A stretch of DNA of 64,000 nucleotides from F-183 sp964627455 (lineage in GTDB: Bacteria > Acidobacteriota > Terriglobia > Bryobacterales > Bryobacteraceae). This document shows, piece by piece, positions 58,080 to 64,000 of the stretch (position 1 is its first letter; every line of letters starts with the position of its first letter). The notes beneath the pieces are model-generated. The model made no database searches. It had not been told where the DNA came from and saw only the letters and a list, made by a program, of their open reading frames with translations. The stretch is taken from contig CAZVKC010000003.1 in assembly GCA_964627455.1 (NCBI GenBank), forward strand, positions 130,116-194,115, given 5' to 3'. A program made the translations under genes and the position numbers.

Positions 58080-60175
58080 AATCCTTCTTCGGCCTGCTTC
58101 TGGCCGTTGGCGCGCTCTCTGCTCAGTCTCTGCAATACCCGGCAACCCGTAAGGTCGATCATGTCGATACCTATCACGGGGTTAAGATCCAGGATCCGTA
58201 TCGCTGGCTCGAGGACGACAATTCGCCCGAAACACTCGCGTGGGTGAAGGAGCAGAACAAGGTCACGTTCGACTACCTGAACAGGATTCCGTTCCGGCAG
58301 AAGATCTACGAGCGCCTGCTCGCGCTCAACGACTTCCCGAAGATCTCAGCGCCGTTCCGCCGCCAGAACCTGTATTTTTTCTCGAAGAACGATGGCTTGC
58401 AGAACCAGGCTGTGATGTACGTCCAGAAAGGACTCGACGGAACGCCGGAAGTGATCCTCGACCCCAACACATGGTCAAAGGACGGCACCACGCGGCTCGG
58501 AGCCTTCTCGGTATCGCGCAACGCCAAGTACCTCGTGTACGGGCAGTCGAAGGGCGGATCCGACTGGCAGGACTATTACGTGATGGAGATCGCCACTCGC
58601 AAGGTGCTCGCCGATCACATCCAATGGGTCAAGGTTTCGAATCCCTCGTGGCAGGGTGACGGCTTCTATTACAGCCGCTACCCGGCGCCCGCCGCCGGCA
58701 AGGAACTCTCGACGAAGAACGAGAACCATCAGGTCTACTTCCACAAGGTCGGCACGCCGCAGTCCGAAGACAAGCTCGTCTACGAGGACCCTGCGAATCC
58801 CCAGCGCTTCCACAATGTGCGCGTCACCGAGGATGAGCGTTACGCACTGTTGAACATCTCCGACCGGGGCAAGGGCAAGGACGGCAACGCGGTCTACTAT
58901 CGCGAGGCAGGATCGAACGGCAAATTCCTGCCGATCATTGGCGAGATCGGGCAGGATCAGTATCAGTTCATTACGACCGATGGCGACGCGATGCTGTTTG
59001 AGACCAATCGCAACGCGCCCAATTCGCGCATTATTCGCATCGACCCGAAGAAGCCCGCGGAATCCGAATGGAAGACCGTCATCGCAGAGAACAAAGCGCT
59101 TCCCCTTCGCGACAGTTCGACCGCGGGGCGCAAGCTCTTCGTAACGTACCTGAAAGACGTGACGAGCAAGGCGTTCGTGTATTCGCTGGACGGCAAACTC
59201 GAACGCGAGATCCAACTGCCGGGACTCGGTACAACCGGCGGGTTCAACGGCAACTTCGACGACAAGATCGCCTTCTACACATTCAATACGATCACCGCGC
59301 CGCCGACGATCTTCCAGTACGACATCGCGAGCGGCCAGAGCAAGTTGTTCCGCCGCCCCGATGTGAAGTTCAAGCCCGAGGACTTTACTACCGAACAGGT
59401 GTTCTATCCCAGCAAGGACGGCACGAAGATCCCGATGTTCATCAGCTATCGCAAGGGCCTGAAGCGCGATGGCTCGAATCCGACGATTCTGTATGCCTAC
59501 GGTGGATTCAACCTGCCGACGCTGCCCACGTTCAGTGCGTCGATCATTCCGTGGCTCGAGATGGGCGGCATTTACGCGCAGGCCAATTTGCGCGGCGGCG
59601 CCGAGTACGGCGAGGAATGGCACAAGGCCGGCATGCGCTTCCAGAAGCAGAACGTTTTCGACGACTTCATCGCGGCGGGCGAATACCTGATCGCGCAGAA
59701 GTACACGAAGAAGGAACGCCTCGCGTTACGCGGCGGATCGAACGGCGGGTTGCTCGTTGGCGCGGTCATCAACCAGCGCCCGGACCTCGCGCAGGTGGCG
59801 TTTCCGCAAGTCGGCGTGATGGACATGCTGCGGTTCCACAAGTTCACCATTGGCTGGAACTGGATCGCCGAGTACGGCTCCAGCGACAACGACGAGGACT
59901 TCAAGAACCTGCGCCGCTTCTCGCCACTGCACAACATCGCCGAGACGAAGTATCCATCGACACTGATCACTACGGCGGATCACGATGACCGCGTGGTGCC
60001 CGCGCATTCGTTCAAGTACGCGGCGACACTGCAGGAAAAGCAGAAGGGATCGGCGCCCGTATTGATCCGCATCGAAACCAATTCCGGACACGGCGCGAGC
60101 AACCTGCGCAAAGGGCTGGAAGTGACGGCGGACATCTTCGCCTTCGCACTGCACGAGATGGGGGTTACGCCATGA
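58076..60175 (+). CDS. Secreted prolyl oligopeptidase (S9A)
   Basis: 699 residues, typical of the family (about 700), with signal peptide (KSFFGLLLAVGALSAQ). N-terminal DPYRWLED motif, seven-bladed propeller, then the peptidase domain with Ser555 (RGGSNGGLLVG), an Asp in TADHDDRVVP and His672 (NSGHGAS). Cleaves after proline in short peptides. A second S9 enzyme of another branch is encoded at 16200-18848. Confidence 0.94.
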   Translation: MKSFFGLLLAVGALSAQSLQYPATRKVDHVDTYHGVKIQDPYRWLEDDNSPETLAWVKEQNKVTFDYLNRIPFRQKIYERLLALNDFPKISAPFRRQNLYFFSKNDGLQNQAVMYVQKGLDGTPEVILDPNTWSKDGTTRLGAFSVSRNAKYLVYGQSKGGSDWQDYYVMEIATRKVLADHIQWVKVSNPSWQGDGFYYSRYPAPAAGKELSTKNENHQVYFHKVGTPQSEDKLVYEDPANPQRFHNVRVTEDERYALLNISDRGKGKDGNAVYYREAGSNGKFLPIIGEIGQDQYQFITTDGDAMLFETNRNAPNSRIIRIDPKKPAESEWKTVIAENKALPLRDSSTAGRKLFVTYLKDVTSKAFVYSLDGKLEREIQLPGLGTTGGFNGNFDDKIAFYTFNTITAPPTIFQYDIASGQSKLFRRPDVKFKPEDFTTEQVFYPSKDGTKIPMFISYRKGLKRDGSNPTILYAYGGFNLPTLPTFSASIIPWLEMGGIYAQANLRGGAEYGEEWHKAGMRFQKQNVFDDFIAAGEYLIAQKYTKKERLALRGGSNGGLLVGAVINQRPDLAQVAFPQVGVMDMLRFHKFTIGWNWIAEYGSSDNDEDFKNLRRFSPLHNIAETKYPSTLITTADHDDRVVPAHSFKYAATLQEKQKGSAPVLIRIETNSGHGASNLRKGLEVTADIFAFALHEMGVTP

Positions 60176-60522
60176 CGAAACTCATCGTTTTTCTCCTGAT
60201 TGGCGCGTTTTCCGCATCAGCGCAATACCGGCGCGGATCCACGGGACCGCGCGGCAACGCCCCAACGATTACCGGTGAGATCGCAGCGGAGTTCGCCGGG
60301 GTGCTGAAGAAAATCGATGGATCAAAAATCTATCTCGAGCTTTCCGACGGCAACACGATGGAGTTCCGCGCCACGCGCAAGACGAAAATCACACTGGCCG
60401 GCAAAGAGGCCAAGCTGAAGGACCTCGTCGAAGGCGGACTGGCGCTGATCGAAGGCAAACACGCCCCCGGCGCGATCGAAGCGGTCACCATCGTCATGAA
60501 ATCGAAGGAAAAACAGCCTTGA
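60172..60522 (+). CDS. Small secreted beta-rich protein
   Basis: 116 residues with signal peptide (TKLIVFLLIGAFSASAQ). Compact beta pattern (GVLKKIDGSKIYLELSDGNTMEFRATRKTKITLAGKEAKL), like DUF5666-type OB folds. Overlaps the peptidase by 4 bp. Its stop coincides with the -35 box of the phoH promoter. Confidence 0.7.
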   Translation: MTKLIVFLLIGAFSASAQYRRGSTGPRGNAPTITGEIAAEFAGVLKKIDGSKIYLELSDGNTMEFRATRKTKITLAGKEAKLKDLVEGGLALIEGKHAPGAIEAVTIVMKSKEKQP

Positions 60523-60547
60523 GCGCGACTTCGACCTCTGCTATAGT
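60519..60547 (+). promoter_or_regulatory. Predicted promoter of the phoH-ybeY-corC operon
   Basis: TTGAGC (60519-60524), a 17-bp spacer, TATAGT (60542-60547); the -10 matches in 5 of 6, the -35 in 4 of 6. Predicted start near 60554 leaves a leader of about 118 nt. Confidence 0.72.
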
Positions 60548-60602
60548 TAGGGCGAAGAAGTGGTAATCCACAAGTTTCATTTCGAGCTGTACTCTCTCGA
60601 AC

Positions 60603-60632
60603 TGTGCTCATGATCCATCTCCAGAGCACAGC
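60603..60632 (+). promoter_or_regulatory. Leader hairpin upstream of phoH
   Basis: CTGTGCTC and GAGCACAG, perfect 8-bp arms with a 14-nt loop, in the phoH 5' leader about 40 nt before the ATG. May affect mRNA stability or translation. Confidence 0.5.
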
Positions 60633-60671
60633 CCGCTCCTGTCGATCTGCATCAAACCCCAACGGAGGCGA

Positions 60672-61694
60672 ATGGTTACGGCTGCTACGGTGAAGTCATC
60701 CGTGCCGCTGCGGCGCGGCGTTGAGTCCTTGTTCGGAACCCGGGACGAGAATATCCGGCTGCTCGAAGAAGGTCTGCGAATCAAGACGCGAATCCTCAAC
60801 GACACCCTGGAAATCGAAGGCGAAACGGCCGGAGTCTCCCGCGCCGAGCACATTCTGGAGGACTACTTCAATCTGATCCACGAAGGACATTTGTTCCATA
60901 ACGGGGATCTGAACAGCTTTCTGCGCGTCGTGGTCGCCGATGAGGAAACCACATTGCGCGGGCTTGTCCTCAGCGGCAAGCAGCGGTCCTTCGGCAAGAA
61001 GGTGCTGGCCCCCAAGACGATCAACCAGCGGCGGTACATCGACGCAATCGAACGCAACGACCTGGTGTTCGGCATTGGTCCCGCAGGCACGGGCAAAACC
61101 TACCTCGCCGTTGCGATGGCCGTGTCGGCGATGCTTGCCAAACGGATCACGCGCATCGTGCTCACGCGTCCTGCGGTCGAGGCGGGCGAGCGCCTGGGAT
61201 TCCTGCCGGGCACCCTGCAGGAAAAGGTGGACCCGTATTTGCGGCCGCTCTACGACGCGCTGTTCGACATGCTCGACGGCGAGAAAGTGGAAAAGCTGCT
61301 CGAGCGCAACGTGATCGAAGTGGCGCCGCTCGCATTCATGCGCGGACGCACCTTGAACGACGCGTTCATCATCCTCGACGAAGCGCAGAACTGCACGGGC
61401 GAGCAGATGAAGATGGTGCTGACGCGCCAGGGCTTCAATTCCAAAATGGTGGTGACAGGCGACCCCACCCAGATCGATCTTCCTTCCGGCCGCCGCAGCG
61501 GACTCGTCGAAGCACAGGACGTGCTGCGAGGCGTCGAAGGAATTTCGTTCGTCCGTTTCGACGAGCGCGACGTGGTTCGCCACGCGCTGGTGCAACGGAT
61601 CGTGAAGGCGTACGAACGCTATCAGGACCTCACCGGTGTGGGACGGCAGTTGCCGCTCAAGGGCATGACGCCCACTGACAACACCAACGCATAA
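60672..61694 (+). CDS. phoH: PhoH-family ATPase (YbeZ-like)
   Basis: 340 residues. N-terminal KH-like portion (NIRLLEEGLRIKTRILNDTLEIEGE), then the PhoH P-loop domain: Walker A GPAGTGKT (136-143), Walker B IILDEAQN (Asp236), and GDPTQIDLP as sensor. Implicated in RNA metabolism or ribosome maturation with YbeY. CGGAGG precedes the ATG; ybeY starts 7 bp after the stop. Confidence 0.94.
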   Translation: MVTAATVKSSVPLRRGVESLFGTRDENIRLLEEGLRIKTRILNDTLEIEGETAGVSRAEHILEDYFNLIHEGHLFHNGDLNSFLRVVVADEETTLRGLVLSGKQRSFGKKVLAPKTINQRRYIDAIERNDLVFGIGPAGTGKTYLAVAMAVSAMLAKRITRIVLTRPAVEAGERLGFLPGTLQEKVDPYLRPLYDALFDMLDGEKVEKLLERNVIEVAPLAFMRGRTLNDAFIILDEAQNCTGEQMKMVLTRQGFNSKMVVTGDPTQIDLPSGRRSGLVEAQDVLRGVEGISFVRFDERDVVRHALVQRIVKAYERYQDLTGVGRQLPLKGMTPTDNTNA

Positions 61695-61701
61695 ATTCTC
61701 A

Positions 61702-62172
61702 ATGTCTTCTGAAGGCAGTACTACCTTATTCGACCCGGCGTCGCGAGCGGCGCTGGGTCGCCGCGTCACGCAAGCCTCCTTGCGGGAGTTCGCAGAACAA
61801 CTGTGTACACGCGTTGCACGCAAGCGTTCCTTCGTGTGCCTGATCGCCGGCGACGCGGAATTGCTGCGACTGAACTCGCAGTTTCGCAAGAAGAAATACG
61901 CGACCGATGTCCTCTCGTTTCCTTCGGGTGAAGCGCGCGGCCCCCTCGGTGAGATCGCAATTTCCGCCGATCGCGCTTTGGAACAGGCCCGGGAACACGG
62001 GCACGGCGTGGGCGACGAGATCCGCATCCTGATGCTGCACGGCGTGCTGCATCTGATGGGCTACGACCATGAGACCGACAACGGCGAGATGGCGAAGGCC
62101 GAGGCGCGCTGGCGCAAGGCTTTCAACTTGCCGCTGTCGTTGACGGAACGCGCGGCTGGAAAACCGGCATGA
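61702..62172 (+). CDS. ybeY: Endoribonuclease YbeY (16S rRNA maturation)
   Basis: 156 residues. The zinc site H-x3-H-x5-H is His113, His117 and His123 in LHGVLHLMGYDHE, with the conserved RKKKYATDVLSFP. Processes the 3' end of 16S rRNA and aids ribosome quality control. Overlaps the CorC-type gene by 4 bp. Confidence 0.95.
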   Translation: MSSEGSTTLFDPASRAALGRRVTQASLREFAEQLCTRVARKRSFVCLIAGDAELLRLNSQFRKKKYATDVLSFPSGEARGPLGEIAISADRALEQAREHGHGVGDEIRILMLHGVLHLMGYDHETDNGEMAKAEARWRKAFNLPLSLTERAAGKPA

Positions 62173-63440
62173 TCTTCACGCTGCTCATTCTGCTGCTGGG
62201 CATGTCGGCGCTGCTGATCCTCACGTCGGTACTGCAGACGCTGTATCAGGAAGCCATGCGGTTGCGGATCCGCGAGTCCGAGTGCCTCGATTACTTCCGC
62301 AGCTCGGTGGAGGACGCCATCGGCAAGCCTGCAGAACAGGGCTTTCTGGCGATGTCGATCATCAAGCAGGCGCTGGTTGCATTGCAGGGCGTGCTGCTGT
62401 TCGGCATGTTTCTCTTAACTGCGCCGGCCGTTTGGGAAGCGGCGTTGACAGCTTGCGCCGCGACGCTCGCGATGATGATCGTGACCTGCCATCTCGTGCC
62501 GCAACTGCTGTACCGCAAGACTTCCGGATACTGGCTGACGCCGCTTGTGCCGTGGATCCGGCTGCTGATCCTGGTTGCCGCACCGGCAGCGGGGCTGTTG
62601 AACTTCCTGTATTCGCTGTCGGAGTTGTCGGAGCCTGAAGAAGAGAAGCAGGAAACGCCGACGCCCGCCGAACACATGGAAGCGCTCATCGAAGCGAGTC
62701 ACGAAGAGGGTCTCATCGAAGACGACGAGAAGAAGCTGCTGCAGTCGGCGGCGTCGTTCGGCGACAAGACGGTCCGCGAAGTGATGACGCCGCGCCCCAA
62801 CATTGTGGCGATTGCCGCCGACAAGACGCTCGAAGACTTACGGCAACTGGTCGTCAAGGAACAGTACTCCCGCATTCCGGTGTTTACGAAGTCGATCGAT
62901 GAAATCATCGGATTCGTGCACGTGCGCGACATGTTCGAAGTCAGCGAGCAGGATCGCGCCACCCGCCAGGTTCGCGAACTCGTGCGCACCGTCCGCCTGG
63001 TGCCGGAAACGAAGCCGGTCGACGACCTGCTCCGTGAGATGCAGAAAGACGGCGCGCACATGTCGGTGGTCGTCGATGAATACGGCAACACAGCAGGACT
63101 CGCGACAATGGAAGACCTCGTGGAACAAATCGTTGGCGAGATCCACGACGAGCACGACCCGGAACGCGACATCCACAAGCAGGCCGATGGCAGCTACATT
63201 CTGTCGGGCAATTTTGAACTCGACCGGATGGATGATTTGATCGGCTACACGCCGGACGACGAAACGGAATCGACAACCGTAGGCGGGCTGGTAACGGAAC
63301 TACTGGGACGGGTGCCGGCGAAGGGCGAAACGGTTGAGCCGGAGGGCATCCGCATCGAAGTCCTCTCGAGCAGTGACCTGCGTGTGGAGCAGGTCAAAGT
63401 TTCGAAAGTTGAAGCGGCGCCTCCGGCTCCTGTGAACTAA
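62169..63440 (+). CDS. CNNM/CorC-type transporter-associated protein (HlyC/CorC family)
   Basis: 423 residues. N-terminal membrane domain (about 1-160; four helices such as LVPWIRLLILVAAPAAGLLNFLY), a CBS pair (about 200-315: VREVMTPRPNIVAIAADKTLEDLRQLVVKEQYSRIPVF), and a C-terminal CorC_HlyC domain (GNFELDRMDDLIGYTPDD). Related proteins handle magnesium or cobalt efflux; in many genomes this gene (ybeX/corC) follows ybeY, as here. Confidence 0.92.
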   Translation: MIFTLLILLLGMSALLILTSVLQTLYQEAMRLRIRESECLDYFRSSVEDAIGKPAEQGFLAMSIIKQALVALQGVLLFGMFLLTAPAVWEAALTACAATLAMMIVTCHLVPQLLYRKTSGYWLTPLVPWIRLLILVAAPAAGLLNFLYSLSELSEPEEEKQETPTPAEHMEALIEASHEEGLIEDDEKKLLQSAASFGDKTVREVMTPRPNIVAIAADKTLEDLRQLVVKEQYSRIPVFTKSIDEIIGFVHVRDMFEVSEQDRATRQVRELVRTVRLVPETKPVDDLLREMQKDGAHMSVVVDEYGNTAGLATMEDLVEQIVGEIHDEHDPERDIHKQADGSYILSGNFELDRMDDLIGYTPDDETESTTVGGLVTELLGRVPAKGETVEPEGIRIEVLSSSDLRVEQVKVSKVEAAPPAPVN

Positions 63441-63445
63441 CTGGG

Positions 63446-64000
63446 CTATTCTTTCTTGTCGCTGCCGGAATCGGCGGTCTCGCCTTCGAGCAACCGCAAA
63501 CCTTCGAAGGTCGCGGGCGCGATCAGGCCGGCTTCCGCATACACGAACAACTTCGAACGGCTGTCGCTGATATCGAGGTTGCGCATGGTCAACTGGCCGA
63601 TGCGGTCCTGCGGGGTGAACGCGGCGTCTTCCACCTTTTCCATGCTGAGGCGTTCGGGCGCGTAGGTCAGGTTCGGGCTCTCGGTATTGAGGATCGAGTA
63701 GTCGTTGCCGCGGCGGAGTTCCACGGTGACGGTTCCGGTGATCGCCTTCGCGACCCAACGCTGCAGGGTTTCGCGCAGCATGATCGACTGCGGGTCGAAC
63801 CAGCGGCCTTCATACAGCAGGCGTCCGAGGCGGCGGCCCATGTCGCGATACTGCTCGATGGTGCCTTCGTTGTGGATGCCGGTGATGAGGCGTTCGTAAG
63901 CGATGAACAACAGCGCCATGCCGGGCGCTTCGTAGATGCCGCGGCTCTTGGCTTCGATGATGCGGTTCTCGATCTGGTCCGACATGCCGAGGCCGTGGCG
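63446..64000 (-). CDS. argG: Argininosuccinate synthase, C-terminal part
   Basis: 184 codons visible; the 5' end lies past 64000. The stretch HGLGMSDQIENRIIEAKSRG and the later LRRGNDYSILNT, APERLSMEK and DRIGQLTMRNLDI match the longer E. coli-type ArgG (about 445 residues) rather than the short type. Joins citrulline and aspartate using ATP in arginine synthesis. The extra acidic tail (GETADSGSDKKE) is short. Convergent with the CorC-type gene, 5 bp apart. Confidence 0.95.
   Translation of the reverse strand, partial: RHGLGMSDQIENRIIEAKSRGIYEAPGMALLFIAYERLITGIHNEGTIEQYRDMGRRLGRLLYEGRWFDPQSIMLRETLQRWVAKAITGTVTVELRRGNDYSILNTESPNLTYAPERLSMEKVEDAAFTPQDRIGQLTMRNLDISDSRSKLFVYAEAGLIAPATFEGLRLLEGETADSGSDKKE

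Noticed and set aside
1..64000. CRISPR array, prophage, transposon or rRNA operon
   Set aside because: No regular spaced repeats, integrase, transposase, phage structural genes or rRNA-like sequence were seen.

Overview
The window looks like chromosomal DNA from an acidobacterium, probably of the Solibacter/Bryobacter group. This is inferred from high GC (about 60-62% by eye), a carboxypeptidase-regulatory-domain TonB receptor, a DUF2934 protein, several exported S9 peptidases, Tat-exported sulfatase and sugar-enzyme genes, and dense packing with many 4-bp start/stop overlaps. I saw no rRNA, insertion sequence, phage gene or CRISPR array. A run of 100 N at 21930-22029 marks a scaffold join inside a TonB receptor gene, so this is a draft assembly.

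Layout. 1-8.1 kb: a multi-PAS histidine kinase cut by the left edge, a BON protein, a tandem universal stress protein, a GH10 xylanase, an amidohydrolase and an SPFH protein. 8.3-8.6 kb: a tRNA-Ile-like gene with a poor acceptor stem, preceded by a good promoter and an inverted repeat. 9.2-16.1 kb: a CecR/YbhGFSR-type efflux operon (TetR regulator, TolC, HlyD, two ATPases, two ABC-2 permeases) with a near-perfect 34-bp palindrome between regulator and promoter. 16.2-26 kb: S9 peptidase, purine nucleoside permease family protein, SDR, TonB receptor, beta-lactamase-fold hydrolase and a ThDP enzyme. 26-29 kb: pckG-dctA, pairing C4-dicarboxylate uptake with gluconeogenesis.

29-36.7 kb: a methyltransferase-like protein, a histone-tail-like DUF2934 protein, a small membrane protein, a flavin reductase, CbiX, a Cys-rich protein, LacI and NikR regulators, a sorbosone-dehydrogenase-like protein and an NCS2 purine permease. 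36.9-40 kb: an HtrA protease, then a cytochrome b plus Tat-exported molybdopterin oxidoreductase pair. 40-49.8 kb: eight minus-strand genes, most of them exported (retropepsin-like protease, CarboxypepD-like lipoprotein candidate, sulfatase, unknown secreted protein, another secreted protein, beta-propeller, DUF362, hypothetical).

49.9-52 kb: an NfeD protease and stomatin pair, closed by a strong hairpin shared with the convergent aceE (52-54.7 kb). 54.9-55.7 kb: a UPF0175/DUF3368 toxin-antitoxin pair. 56.5-60.5 kb: an operon with a Tat-exported mannonate-dehydratase-like protein, a membrane protein, prolyl oligopeptidase and a small secreted protein. 60.7-63.4 kb: PhoH-YbeY-CorC/HlyC, a widely conserved gene order. 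63.4-64 kb: the 3' part of argG.

The picture is a soil-type heterotroph that degrades peptides and plant or sulfated polymers, with conserved housekeeping blocks between. Motif positions were read by eye from the translations. Family names rest on motif recognition, not on database searches.
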